64,000 nucleotides of DNA from Rhodococcus sp. UNC23MFCrub1.1 (GTDB taxonomy: Bacteria; Actinomycetota; Actinomycetes; Mycobacteriales; Mycobacteriaceae), in NCBI RefSeq assembly GCF_000686025.1, contig NZ_JMLQ01000001.1, positions 558,001 through 622,000 of the forward strand, written 5' to 3'. The position numbers were made by a program, and so were the translations under genes. The notes beneath the pieces were generated by a model that made no database searches, had not been told where the DNA came from, and was given only the letters and a program-made list of their open reading frames with translations. Shown piece after piece: positions 33,772-42,495 of the stretch; position 1 is the stretch's first letter, and every line of letters starts with the position of its first letter.

Positions 33772-35174
33772 CAGCTGTACACCGTCTGCCCGTCGTCGCC
33801 GGTGTCCTTGCCGATGCGACGTGCGAGGTAGAGACCCTCGAGCGCGAGCTCGACAGCCGCGGCGCGCTCACCGTCGGAGGTCGCGCCCAGACGCTCGGCG
33901 ATCTCGTCGATGACAGGAAGATCCGGCAACTCGTTCAGCAGCACCTTCGCGGTGACTCGATCACCGGTGATCACGGGCTCACCCTGCTCGACGGCCGTGA
34001 CGAGAGTGCCCAGGTCGATACCGCCGAGCGAGTCCCGTGCGGTGTCGGCTGTGGCCCGCCGCAGCAGGTGGTTCAGAACCTCGATCTCCCGTCCCTCCTC
34101 GCCCGACTCGAACTCCACCTTGCCCCGCAGGACGTCGACGATCGTCTGGGTGTCGACGGGTCGAGCCACCGGATCGGACTCGCCCAGCACGGCGGCACGG
34201 TGCACGGCGGCCGCGCCGACGGTCTCGGCGGCGGCGACGGCGAACCGAGCCGAGACGCCGGAACGCTGGTCGACCGACGGCGATTCACGCAGCAGCCGGG
34301 TGAACCGCGCCAGCACCTCGAGCACGTGCGGCGGCACGACTGCGGTGAGGTCGGCCTCCTGCTCGATGACCGCGATCTCGTCGGTCAGCAGGATCGGATA
34401 GTGGGTGCGGATCTCGGCGCCGAACCGGTCCTTCAGCGGAGTGATGATCCGACCGCGGTTGGTGTAGTCCTCCGGGTTCGCACTCGCGACGAGGAGCACG
34501 TCGAGGGGCAACCGCACCGTGTAGCCACGGATCTGGATGTCGCGCTCCTCCATCACGTTGAGCAACGACACCTGGATGCGCTCGGCAAGGTCGGGCAGCT
34601 CGTTGATCGCCACGATTCCGCGGTGGGTACGCGGCACGAGGCCGAAGTGGATTGTCTCCGGATCGCCCAGGCTGCGGCCCTCGGCGACCTTCACGGGGTC
34701 GACGTCGCCGACGAGGTCGGCCACCGACGTGTCCGGGGTCGCCAGCTTCTCCGAGTACCGCTCGGAGCGATGGCGCCAGGACACCGGCAGATCGTCGCCG
34801 AGTTCGGCCGCCCGGCGGATCGAGGCGGGGGTGATGGGGTCGTAGGGATGCTCACCGAGCTCAGAGCCGTCGATGACGGGCGTCCACTCGTCGAGCAGCG
34901 TGGCGAGGGTACGGAGCAGGCGGGTCTTGCCCTGCCCGCGCTCGCCGAGGAGAACGACGTCGTGCTGGGCGAGGAGTGCGCGTTCGATCTGCGGAAGGAC
35001 GGTGTTCTCGAATCCGAGAATGCCGGGCCATGCGTCGCGGCCCTCGCGCAGGGCGTCGAGCAGGTTGTCGCGGAGTTCGTTCTTGACTGTCTTCTGGACG
35101 TGTCCCGACGCGCGGAGTTCACCGAGGGTGGTCGCGCGCGGGTGTGGATCTCGACTACTGGGAGACTGGGTCAC
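33771..35174 (-). CDS. MoxR/ChlI-type AAA+ ATPase
   Basis: 467-aa ATPase. Walker A is GERGQGKT (residues 77-84), Walker B lies in GIVAINELPD, sensor 1 in LLVASANPED, and an arginine finger is likely in TPLKDRFGAEIRTHYP. This is the Mg-chelatase ChlI-like branch (Rv0958 type). An N-terminal tail of about 20 residues precedes it. It is translationally coupled to the VWA gene and works with it. The gene pair lies immediately downstream of purH in the mycobacterial map, as here (read on the opposite strand from the gpx gene). Confidence 0.92.
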   Translation of the reverse strand: MTQSPSSRDPHPRATTLGELRASGHVQKTVKNELRDNLLDALREGRDAWPGILGFENTVLPQIERALLAQHDVVLLGERGQGKTRLLRTLATLLDEWTPVIDGSELGEHPYDPITPASIRRAAELGDDLPVSWRHRSERYSEKLATPDTSVADLVGDVDPVKVAEGRSLGDPETIHFGLVPRTHRGIVAINELPDLAERIQVSLLNVMEERDIQIRGYTVRLPLDVLLVASANPEDYTNRGRIITPLKDRFGAEIRTHYPILLTDEIAVIEQEADLTAVVPPHVLEVLARFTRLLRESPSVDQRSGVSARFAVAAAETVGAAAVHRAAVLGESDPVARPVDTQTIVDVLRGKVEFESGEEGREIEVLNHLLRRATADTARDSLGGIDLGTLVTAVEQGEPVITGDRVTAKVLLNELPDLPVIDEIAERLGATSDGERAAAVELALEGLYLARRIGKDTGDDGQTVYS

Positions 35175-35222
35175 CCTTCCAACGTACGAGCGTCGAGCCG
35201 TTTCGGCACGTGCACAGCTCGA

Positions 35223-35558
35223 TCAGTGCCCCGACGGGTCCGTCAGGTCCTTGCCCTCGGCGTTCTTGACGCGCTTGCGTTCGAGCAGGATCACTGTCAG
35301 ACCGGCGGCCCAGAGGATCACGGTGGCCGGGAACAGGATCATCACCCACCCCTCGAAACCGCCTCCTGCGGCAGTGAGCCCGAGACCCATGGCCCCGAGG
35401 CCCAGTGCGATGAGGAAGTAGCCGGGCCAGTTCCGGGCATCGGCGATGGCCTCGCCGGCGTGTGCGCGGAAGGTCCGCTCGTCGTCGCGAGGCTCGCGCT
35501 CCGAGCTGCCCTCCTTCATTCCGCCGTCCGGGTCGCCGTCACGGTGGTCCTGAGTCAT
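35223..35558 (-). CDS. Small two-helix membrane protein
   Basis: 111-aa protein with a charged N-terminal tail (residues 1-40, acidic with repeated Asp/Glu and one EGSSEREPRDDE) and two membrane helices at about 45-62 and 70-92, ending in ERKRVKNAEGKDL. Probable orientation is N-in. I recognise no family. It could be an actinobacterial DUF-type protein that stabilises a neighbour complex. It lies 48 bases upstream of the AAA+ gene on the same strand, so the three may be one operon. Confidence 0.65.
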   Translation of the reverse strand: MTQDHRDGDPDGGMKEGSSEREPRDDERTFRAHAGEAIADARNWPGYFLIALGLGAMGLGLTAAGGGFEGWVMILFPATVILWAAGLTVILLERKRVKNAEGKDLTDPSGH

Positions 35559-35625
35559 GGCCCGCGTCTACCCTCGCCGAGAACAGACCAAACACGATGT
35601 GGCCTCCTGCCGGTAGCGTCGAGCG

Positions 35626-36117
35626 GTGACCGAGACCAGTGCATACGACTTCACCGCCACCACCATCGACGGCGAGCCCGTCGACCTCGCCGCCTACAAG
35701 GGCAAGCCGCTCCTCATCGTCAACACCGCTTCGCAGTGCGGATTCACGCCGCAGTACGAGGGCCTCGAGGTGCTGAACAAGACGTACGGGCCGCAGGGGC
35801 TGGTGGTTCTCGGCTTCCCGTGCGATCAGTTCGGGCACCAGGAGCCCGGCGACGCCGACGAGATCAAGAACTTCTGCTCGCTGCGGTACGACGTCACGTT
35901 CCCGATGCACGAGAAGATCGAGGTGAACGGCGACGGCGCGCACCCGCTCTACAAGTGGCTGCGCGACCAGAAGTCGGGCGTGCTGGGCAGCCGGATCAAG
36001 TGGAACTTCACCAAGTTCCTCATCGACGCCGACGGCAAGGTGGTCGACCGTTTCGGGCCGACCACCAAGCCGGAGAAGCTCGCGAAGCCGATCGAGAAGG
36101 TCCTCGCGAAGAACTGA
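35626..36117 (+). CDS. Glutathione-peroxidase-family thiol peroxidase
   Basis: 163-aa GPx-fold protein starting GTG. The peroxidatic Cys is in NTASQCGFTPQYEGL (residue 37), the glutamine is in GFPCDQFGHQEP, and the tryptophan/asparagine pair is in IKWNFTKFLID. Actinobacteria lack glutathione, so it probably works with thioredoxin or mycothiol-linked reductants. Start and TGA 36115-36117 give the usual length (about 160). It is a single gene divergent from the small membrane protein, and is followed by a G-rich tandem repeat. Confidence 0.92.
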   Translation: MTETSAYDFTATTIDGEPVDLAAYKGKPLLIVNTASQCGFTPQYEGLEVLNKTYGPQGLVVLGFPCDQFGHQEPGDADEIKNFCSLRYDVTFPMHEKIEVNGDGAHPLYKWLRDQKSGVLGSRIKWNFTKFLIDADGKVVDRFGPTTKPEKLAKPIEKVLAKN

Positions 36118-36121
36118 GCCC

Positions 36122-36169
36122 GGGGGGTCGAAGTTCGGGGGGGGGTCGAAGTTCGGGGGGTCGAGGTTC
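36122..36169. repeat. Three-copy tandem repeat with G6-G9 tracts
   Basis: Three copies of GGGGGGTCGARGTTC between the convergent genes: G6 at 36122-36127, G9 at 36137-36145 and G6 at 36155-36160, each followed by TCGAAGTTC or TCGAGGTTC. The G9 run could slip during replication, and the G-runs could form a G-quadruplex. No gene is disrupted; the purH stop lies nine bases beyond. Confidence 0.85.
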
Positions 36170-36177
36170 GAGAGAGG

Positions 36178-37755
36178 TCAGTGTGCGAAGTGGCGTGACC
36201 CGGTCAGGTACATGGTCACGCCCGCCTCGCGCGCTGCCTCCACGACCTCGGTGTCGCGGATCGATCCGCCGGGCTGCACCACCGCCGCCACCCCCGCTGC
36301 GGCGAGGATCTGGAAGCCGTCGGGGAACGGGAAGAAGGCGTCCGACGCGGCCACGGCGCCCGTGGTGCGGTCGCCGGCGCGGCGCACGGCCAGTTCGGCG
36401 GAATCGACCCGATTGACCTGTCCCATGCCCACTCCCACGGACGCACCGTCCGCGGCGATGAGGATGGCGTTGGACTTGACGGCGCGGCACGCCTTCCAGG
36501 CGAACTCGAGGTCGGCCAGCACTGCCTCGTCGGCGGGCTCGCCCACGGCCAGGGTCCACCCCGACGGATCGTCGCCCGCGGCGTCGAGACGGTCACGGTC
36601 CTGCAGCAGCAGGCCGCCCGAGATCTGCTTGATCTCCGGCACCGCCGTCGGCGGCTCGCACACGAGGACGCGGATGTTCTTCTTGCGCTGCAGCACTCCC
36701 AGCGCGCCGTCGGCGTAGGACGGGGCGATGATGACCTCGGTGAAGATCTCGGCGACCTGCTCCGCCATCTCGACGGTGATCTCGCGGTTGGACGCGATGA
36801 CGCCGCCGTACGCGCTCACCGGATCGCAGGCGTGCGCCTTGCGATGCGCCTCGGCGATGGAGCCGGACGCCGACACCGCGATGCCACACGGGTTGGCGTG
36901 CTTGATGATCGCCACGCACGGGAGATCGTGGTCGAACGCGGCACGCCAGGCGGCGTCACCGTCGGTGTAGTTGTTGTACGACATCTCCTTGCCGTGCACC
37001 TGCTCCGCCTGCGCGATGCCGGCGGGAGCGGACGGGTCGACGTACAGAGCGCCGGCCTGGTGCGGATTCTCGCCGTAGCGCAGAACCGAGGCGCGCTCGT
37101 AGGTCGCGCCCATCCATGCCGGGAAGTGCTCGGACTCGTCGGAACCGCCGGCGACGAGGACGTCGGTCATCCAGGACGCCACCGCGACGTCGTATGCTGC
37201 GGTGTGCTGGAACGCCGTGGCGGCCAGCGCGATTCGCTGCTCGAGCGTGAAGCCGCCACCCTGCACCGCGGTCAGCACGTCGGCGTAGCGAGCGGGATCC
37301 ACCACGACCGCCACCGACGGATGGTTCTTCGCCGCGGCGCGGACCATGGACGGGCCACCGATGTCGATCTGCTCCACGCACTCGTCCGGACTCGCACCGG
37401 ACGCCACCGTCTCGGTGAACGGGTAGAGGTTGACGATGACGAGCTCGAACGGAGCGACGCCCAACTCGTCGAGCTGCGCGAGGTGTTCCGGCTTGCGCGT
37501 GTCCGCCAGGACGCCCGCGTGCACGCGCGGATGCAGCGTCTTCACGCGGCCGTCCAGGGTCTCGGGGAAGCCGGTGAGGTCTTCGACCCGAGTCACCGGT
37601 ACGCCCGCCGCGGCGATGCGCCCGGCGGTCGATCCGGTGGACACGATCTCCACCCCGGCGGCGTGAAGGCCCACGGCCAGCTCGTCCAGACCGGTCTTGT
37701 CGTAGACGCTGACGAGTGCGCGCGAGACGGCGCGCGTGTTCTCTGGGTTAGTCAC
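36178..37755 (-). CDS. purH: Bifunctional AICAR transformylase/IMP cyclohydrolase
   Basis: 525-aa enzyme performing the last two steps of IMP synthesis. The N-terminal cyclohydrolase domain (about residues 1-195) has [34 protein letters not shown] and [16 protein letters not shown]. The C-terminal transformylase includes the catalytic KHANPCG (Lys-His) and [13 protein letters not shown], ending [12 protein letters not shown] and GSRHFAH. GTG 37755 is preferred over ATG 37779, because the purN stop lies at 37748-37750 and the family begins close to this point. The overlap with purN shows a purN-purH operon, as in mycobacteria (Rv0956-Rv0957). Confidence 0.95.
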   Translation of the reverse strand: MTNPENTRAVSRALVSVYDKTGLDELAVGLHAAGVEIVSTGSTAGRIAAAGVPVTRVEDLTGFPETLDGRVKTLHPRVHAGVLADTRKPEHLAQLDELGVAPFELVIVNLYPFTETVASGASPDECVEQIDIGGPSMVRAAAKNHPSVAVVVDPARYADVLTAVQGGGFTLEQRIALAATAFQHTAAYDVAVASWMTDVLVAGGSDESEHFPAWMGATYERASVLRYGENPHQAGALYVDPSAPAGIAQAEQVHGKEMSYNNYTDGDAAWRAAFDHDLPCVAIIKHANPCGIAVSASGSIAEAHRKAHACDPVSAYGGVIASNREITVEMAEQVAEIFTEVIIAPSYADGALGVLQRKKNIRVLVCEPPTAVPEIKQISGGLLLQDRDRLDAAGDDPSGWTLAVGEPADEAVLADLEFAWKACRAVKSNAILIAADGASVGVGMGQVNRVDSAELAVRRAGDRTTGAVAASDAFFPFPDGFQILAAAGVAAVVQPGGSIRDTEVVEAAREAGVTMYLTGSRHFAH

Positions 37756-38377
37756 TGGGGATCTGGGCCTTTCGTCCATCGGTGATGACTCCGCGTGTGG
37801 CGACGGCGGCGACCACGTCGATCAGCAGCCGTCGTTCGACGATCTTGATGCGCTCGTGCAACGACTCCTCGGTGTCGCCGTCGAGCACCGGAACAGCTTC
37901 CTGCGCCACGATGGGCCCGGTGTCCACACCGCCGTCCACCAGGTGGACGGTGGACCCGCTGACCTTCACACCGTGGGCGAGGGCGTCGGCCACCGCGTGC
38001 GCGCCCGGGAACGACGGCAGCAGTGCGGGGTGGGTGTTGACGATGCGGCCACCGAAGCGTGCGAGGAACACCGGCCCGAGGATCCGCATGAATCCCGCAC
38101 TCACGACGAGATCCGGTGACCAGGAGTCCACGACCTCGGTGAGGGCGGCATCCCACTCCGCGCGCGAACCGTGGTCCGACACGGCCACTCGCCGGGACGG
38201 CAGCCCTGCGCTCTCGGCGCCGCACGGCCGATCCACCACCACGGCGACGACCTCGGCCGGGAACTCGGGAGCGGACGCGGCCTCGACCAACGATCCGAGC
38301 AGTGATCCGACCCCCGAGGCGAGGACGACGACGCGGGCCGGGAGGTCCCGCCCGGGTGTCGAACGCGGGGCAGACAG
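37748..38377 (-). CDS. purN: Phosphoribosylglycinamide formyltransferase
   Basis: 209-aa enzyme transferring formyl from 10-formyl-THF to GAR. The catalytic region is complete: [13 protein letters not shown], the [16 protein letters not shown] asparagine/histidine pair and [16 protein letters not shown]. The phosphate loop [11 protein letters not shown] is also there, but no ATG, GTG or TTG precedes it in frame. The first usable start is CTG 38377, which has GAGGAG (38385-38390) seven bases upstream and gives the normal family length. TTG 38290 would remove the phosphate loop. The noncanonical start is therefore proposed. It is co-directional with purH. Confidence 0.92.
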   Translation of the reverse strand: MSAPRSTPGRDLPARVVVLASGVGSLLGSLVEAASAPEFPAEVVAVVVDRPCGAESAGLPSRRVAVSDHGSRAEWDAALTEVVDSWSPDLVVSAGFMRILGPVFLARFGGRIVNTHPALLPSFPGAHAVADALAHGVKVSGSTVHLVDGGVDTGPIVAQEAVPVLDGDTEESLHERIKIVERRLLIDVVAAVATRGVITDGRKAQIPSD

Positions 38378-38498
38378 CGTGCTTCTCCTCAGCTGCTCGG
38401 GCGGGTCAGGTGCTCTGTCGGCGTGGGATCACGCCGACAGGAAGCCTAGACGGCCGCCGTTCGCCTCCTCGATCGGCCTCGCTCGCGGAGGACGCGCG

Positions 38499-39956
38499 TC
38501 AGGGAGCGGTGTCGGTGCCGCCGGGCTTCTCGGGCTCGGCCGACTCGTCCGGCAGGTCGACGATCTCGGCGTCGACGACGTCCGCCTCCACGGCATCGTC
38601 TTCGGTCTCGACGGTGTCGGTGTCGGTGTCGGTGGTCTCGGCTTCGGTCTCGGCTTCCACGATGTCCGTGTCCGTCGGCGCGGCGTCCGGGGCTGCGGGG
38701 AGGGCGGCCGGCTCACCGAGCATAGATGTGCCCGCGGAGTCGTCGGATTCACTCTCCTCGGCTTCGTTGCCCTCGTGCCATCCGTGGATGTCGTGGCGCC
38801 GCATCGACCAGGCGGTGACGGCCGCGGTGAGCGCGCCCACCACGAGGCACCACGCGAAGGTGGTGACGCCGAGGAGCGGCGCGTCGACACCGAGATGGCC
38901 GAACGTTCCCACCGAGCCACCGGCGACGACGCCGATCAGGACGGCCGCCACGCTCACGCAGACCGCGGCGGCGGCGGCACTGCGCACCGCGTCCGCCAGG
39001 GACGTCGTCGCACGAGCACACGCACGCCCGAGCACCACGGCGGCGAGTGCGGGGACGACGAGCATGACCGGCCACCACACCTGGGCCGACGATTCGGGCA
39101 TGACTGCCAGCACCGGGACGGCAGGAAGCTGACCGCCGGTCGTCTCGGTGACGGAGACCATCGCCGCGCCCACGTGGGCGGACGACCCGGTGACGACCGA
39201 CGACGCGGCCACCACGATGTTGGGCAGATACAGCACCGAGATCGCGGTCAGGCCCAGCGCTCCGCCGATCCCGCCGCCGGTCTCGAGCAGCGTGCCGAGC
39301 GTGGAGAAGGACAGCGCGAGAGAGGTGGCGACGACGACGGCGCCACCGGCGAGCAGCACCGCGCCGGCACGCGCCGCCGGAGCGAAGGACGCTGCGAGCC
39401 ACGGCGACAGGACCACCGTGCGCATGAGTGAGGGCCAGGTACCGCGGATGCAGCCGATCGCCGCACCGATGCCGTGCACGAGGATGACCCACCCGAAGGT
39501 GGCGAGTGCGTTGGGCGTGCTCAGGGCGATGACGGTGGACGCGTCGTGAATCATCGCGAGCATCACCGCCGCCATCGCGAGCGGACCCGCGATCGCCGCG
39601 CCGACGACCCATCCGATGTCGCGACGGGTGGAGGCGTCGGTCAGTGGCCGCGCGACCGCCGACGACACCGCGTGCACCAGCACAAGAGTGGGCAGCAGCG
39701 GAAGGATCGACAACGTCGCACCGGCGATGCCCAGCGGCACCTGATGCACGGCCAGCCACGTGGCGGCCAACGCGCCGAACGTCCCCGTCAGGTCGCTGTT
39801 CGCTGAGACGAGCGTCACCAGCACCACGGCCGTGACGACGGCCAGGAGTAGCCCGACGGGCCGGAACGCCACGGTGAGCAGCATTCGAGCCTCGTCGGGA
39901 CTCGGACCGAAACGGCCCCGCGTGTGCGGTTCGCGATCGAGTAGTGAGGTCATCAC
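38499..39956 (-). CDS. DUF6350 membrane protein, PerM-like
   Basis: 485-aa polytopic protein with about ten to twelve helices (residues about 25-365) and an acidic cytoplasmic tail (about 375-485) of alternating T, D, E and V (TDTDTDTVETEDD region). The order next to purN matches M. tuberculosis Rv0955 (PerM), which is reported to be needed for persistence and cell division through FtsB stability. ATG 39953 and GTG 39956 are adjacent starts. The tail is the least conserved part. It is co-directional with the 34 kDa antigen-like gene upstream (57 bases away). Confidence 0.8.
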   Translation of the reverse strand: MMTSLLDREPHTRGRFGPSPDEARMLLTVAFRPVGLLLAVVTAVVLVTLVSANSDLTGTFGALAATWLAVHQVPLGIAGATLSILPLLPTLVLVHAVSSAVARPLTDASTRRDIGWVVGAAIAGPLAMAAVMLAMIHDASTVIALSTPNALATFGWVILVHGIGAAIGCIRGTWPSLMRTVVLSPWLAASFAPAARAGAVLLAGGAVVVATSLALSFSTLGTLLETGGGIGGALGLTAISVLYLPNIVVAASSVVTGSSAHVGAAMVSVTETTGGQLPAVPVLAVMPESSAQVWWPVMLVVPALAAVVLGRACARATTSLADAVRSAAAAAVCVSVAAVLIGVVAGGSVGTFGHLGVDAPLLGVTTFAWCLVVGALTAAVTAWSMRRHDIHGWHEGNEAEESESDDSAGTSMLGEPAALPAAPDAAPTDTDIVEAETEAETTDTDTDTVETEDDAVEADVVDAEIVDLPDESAEPEKPGGTDTAP

Positions 39957-40012
39957 CGATCAGGTTCTCACCGTCGGCACGGTGGAGAACCTAGGCGCGC
40001 CGACGACGTGGT

Positions 40013-41233
40013 TCAGCGGCGGTCGTCCGACCGATCGCCGAAGTCGAGTGCGCGGGTGGCTTCCGGTGCCTGCTGCTCGGGCGCCTGCTGCTCGGGTGCC
40101 TGTTGCTCGGGCGTGTGCTCCTCCGTGGTCGGCTGCTGCGCGGACGACTGCTCACCGGTGGGAGGTGTCGCGGACTCCGCCGATGCGGCGTGCGCGGGGG
40201 CGGTGTCCGCGGCGGTCTGGCCGACCGGCTGCCCGTAGCGCTCGGTCGGGGCGCTGTAGGGCGATCCGTAGCCCTGCGGCTGGCCGTATCCCTGCTGACC
40301 GTAGGCGCCGGGCTGCGCCTGACCCTGCTGGCCGTATCCCTGCGGCTGCCCGTAGGCACCCGGCTGGCCGTAACCCTGGGGCTGCCCGTAACCCTGCGGC
40401 TGGCCGTATCCCTGCGGCTGCCCGTAGGCACCCGGCTGCCCGTAACCCTGCGGCTGGCCGTAACCCTGCGGCTGGCCATAGCTCTGCGGCTGCCCGTAAC
40501 CCTGCTGGCCGTATGCCTGTTGGCCATATGCCTGCTGCCCGTAGTTCTGCTGGCCGGGACCCTGCTGTCCCGGGCCACCCGGCTGGCCGAACTGCTGCTG
40601 CTTCGGACGCGGCGCCGGAACCGTCACGACTCCCGAGTCGACGAGAAGCGCACCGACGGCCGCGGCCACCTGCACGATGGCCAGGATCAGCACCAGGATC
40701 GACCCGATGCCGATACCGACGCGGACGGTCTCACCGAAGGCGGTGAACGCCGCCCCGCGGTTCACCAGCTGGAAGATCAGCGTGAGCAACGCGGTGACGG
40801 ACAGCGCCGCGACCAGTCCCCGCGACGTCGTCTGCCGCGACAGGAGGCCCGCGGCCGTGACGAGCGCCGCGAGGAGGAGCAGCGCCACGGACGTCGGGTC
40901 GCCCAGCTCGCGTTCGAAGAAGTTGGAGGACTCACCGCCGAGCGCGAACTGCGCGGACAGACCGAGCAGGAACGCGAGGACACCGGTGCCGATGATGACG
41001 TACGACGCGATACGGGCGACCTGCGTCGTGCGCGCCGCGATCTGCTCGGTCGTGTTGTCGTCGGCGCCGGCCGCGTCCGCGTCGACGGACGGGGTCGCAG
41101 CGCCGTCAGTGCGGTCGATCGACGCTGAACGGTCGTCGACCTGCCCGGTCTCCGTGGACGGGTCTCCGAAGGTGGTCGTCCGCGGGTCCGTCCGGCCGTG
41201 GTCGTGGTCGGGTCCCCCTGGTGAGAAGGTCAT
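40013..41233 (-). CDS. 34 kDa antigen-like protein (DUF5336) with GYGQPQ repeats
   Basis: 406-aa protein, homologue of M. tuberculosis Rv0954 by position and layout. Residues 1-70 are a polar cytoplasmic N-terminus. About 71-205 hold four membrane helices ([17 protein letters not shown] to [13 protein letters not shown]). About 206-340 are a glycine/tyrosine/glutamine/proline-rich tail with many GYGQPQ and QPGAYGQ units. The last 60 residues are acidic and glutamine-rich with three APEQQ copies. The tail is intrinsically disordered and prion-like in composition. Immunogenicity is reported for the mycobacterial homologue. Function is unknown; a role at the septum or pole with the neighbouring PerM-like protein is a guess. 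Confidence 0.85.
   Translation of the reverse strand: MTFSPGGPDHDHGRTDPRTTTFGDPSTETGQVDDRSASIDRTDGAATPSVDADAAGADDNTTEQIAARTTQVARIASYVIIGTGVLAFLLGLSAQFALGGESSNFFERELGDPTSVALLLLAALVTAAGLLSRQTTSRGLVAALSVTALLTLIFQLVNRGAAFTAFGETVRVGIGIGSILVLILAIVQVAAAVGALLVDSGVVTVPAPRPKQQQFGQPGGPGQQGPGQQNYGQQAYGQQAYGQQGYGQPQSYGQPQGYGQPQGYGQPGAYGQPQGYGQPQGYGQPQGYGQPGAYGQPQGYGQQGQAQPGAYGQQGYGQPQGYGSPYSAPTERYGQPVGQTAADTAPAHAASAESATPPTGEQSSAQQPTTEEHTPEQQAPEQQAPEQQAPEATRALDFGDRSDDRR
40263..40560 (-). repeat. In-frame coding repeat (GYGQPQ units)
   Basis: Imperfect tandem array of 15-21 bp units, encoding GYGQPQ and GAYGQPQ. It is coding and continues in frame, so changes in copy number would lengthen or shorten the tail without a frameshift. 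Confidence 0.8.
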
Positions 41234-41267
41234 CTCGATTCCTCTTCCTCGGTGCTGGTCGTCGGTC

Positions 41268-41287
41268 GGCCGCCGACTGCGGCGGCC
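41268..41287. terminator. Possible hairpin downstream of sfnG
   Basis: GGCCGCC (41268-41274) pairs with GGCGGCC (41281-41287) over a six-base loop, 46 bases after the sfnG stop. It is GC-only and lacks a U-tract, so termination is uncertain. Confidence 0.35.
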
Positions 41288-41332
41288 GCGCCGCTCACCA
41301 ACACTACGGACCCGCGGTGAGTGACTCCTCGC

Positions 41333-42457
41333 TCAGGCGACGCCGACGGGTTCGCGGTCACTCGCCCGCGCGGCCTCGATCTCCCGCACCAGCGGCAGAA
41401 TCTTCGCTCCGAAGTACTCGATCTCCTCCTGGAAGTGCAGGAAACCGCCGAGGATGAGGTCCACGCCGCGGTCGCGGTAGTCGACGATGCGCGTCGCCAC
41501 CTGTTCGGGCGTACCGATCAGCTGGGTCTTGAAGCCGTCGTTGTACTGCACGAGGTCCTCGAAGCTCGAGTCGGCCCACATGCCCTTCTTGTCCGACGTC
41601 GAACTGCCGGCCTGCTGCACGGCACCGCGGAACCCCTCGACTGCCGGCTTGTTCGCCTTCTCGATGATCTCGCGGAGGGTGTCCCTCGCCTCCTTCTCGG
41701 TGTCGCGGGCGATGATGAAGCCGTTGAGACCGAACTTCACCTCACGCTGATGGGCCTGTGCGACGCGCCGCACGTCGTCGATCTGCTCGGTGATGCCGTC
41801 GAAGTCCTTGCCGTTGGAGAAGTACCAGTCGGAGTACCGACCTGCGTTCTCCCGTGCCGCCGACGAATTACCACCCTGGAACAGTTCGGGATTGGGACGC
41901 GCGGGCGTGTTGAGCGGTTTCGGCTTGAGCGTGAAGTCGTGGATGCGGTAGAAGTCGCCGCGGAAATCGACGTCGTCCTCGGTCCAGATCTTGCGCAGCA
42001 CCTGCAGGAATTCGGCGCTGCGTCGGTAACGCTCGTCGTGTTCGAGCCAGGGCTCACCGAGATGCGTGAATTCGTCCTTGAACCATCCACTCACCACATT
42101 GACGGCGAAGCGTCCGTTGGAGAGATGGTCCGCTGTCGCACCGAGTTTCGCGAGCACGGCCGGTTGCCAGAGCCCGGGATGCACGGCAGCGATGACCTTG
42201 AGGCGCTCGGTCGCGAGGAGCAGTCCCAGACTGAAGCTCGTGGACTCGTGTTGAAACTCGGCTCCGTAGCTGGCCTCGTACCGGACCTGGCTCAGCGCGT
42301 ACTCGAACCCGTTGTTCTCCGCCGTCTGCGCGAGCTTCTTGTTGTACTCGAACTCCCAGCTGGTGCGTTGCTCGATGTCGCTGGTGACGAGGCCACCACT
42401 GACGTTGGGCACCCAGTAGGCGAACTTCACTTCGTCGGCGATCTTCTCTGTACTCAT
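41333..42457 (-). CDS. sfnG: FMNH2-dependent dimethylsulfone monooxygenase
   Basis: 374-aa bacterial luciferase-like (LLM) monooxygenase. It matches the remembered Pseudomonas SfnG in many segments: VKFAYWVPNVSGGL at the N-terminus, NGFEYALSQVRYEASYGAE, the AVNVVSGWFKDEF block, GEPWLEHDERYRRS and FEDLVQYNDGFKTQLIGTP. SfnG turns dimethylsulfone into methanesulfinate so that sulfur can be used when sulfate is scarce. It needs reduced FMN from a separate reductase, which is not encoded next to it. The adjacent DszC-like gene, 38 bases upstream on the same strand, suggests a joint organosulfur pathway. Confidence 0.92.
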   Translation of the reverse strand: MSTEKIADEVKFAYWVPNVSGGLVTSDIEQRTSWEFEYNKKLAQTAENNGFEYALSQVRYEASYGAEFQHESTSFSLGLLLATERLKVIAAVHPGLWQPAVLAKLGATADHLSNGRFAVNVVSGWFKDEFTHLGEPWLEHDERYRRSAEFLQVLRKIWTEDDVDFRGDFYRIHDFTLKPKPLNTPARPNPELFQGGNSSAARENAGRYSDWYFSNGKDFDGITEQIDDVRRVAQAHQREVKFGLNGFIIARDTEKEARDTLREIIEKANKPAVEGFRGAVQQAGSSTSDKKGMWADSSFEDLVQYNDGFKTQLIGTPEQVATRIVDYRDRGVDLILGGFLHFQEEIEYFGAKILPLVREIEAARASDREPVGVA

Positions 42458-42495
42458 GCAGTCCTCGGTTCGATAATAGTGCGCGACATATGATT

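Noticed and set aside
36122-36169. CRISPR-like repeats
   Set aside because: Units are only 15-18 bp with no unique spacers; it is a simple G-rich tandem repeat.
33711-36416. 901-codon plus-strand frame
   Set aside because: Spans the antisense of the AAA+ gene, the small membrane protein gene and gpx in the wrong frame; not a real gene.
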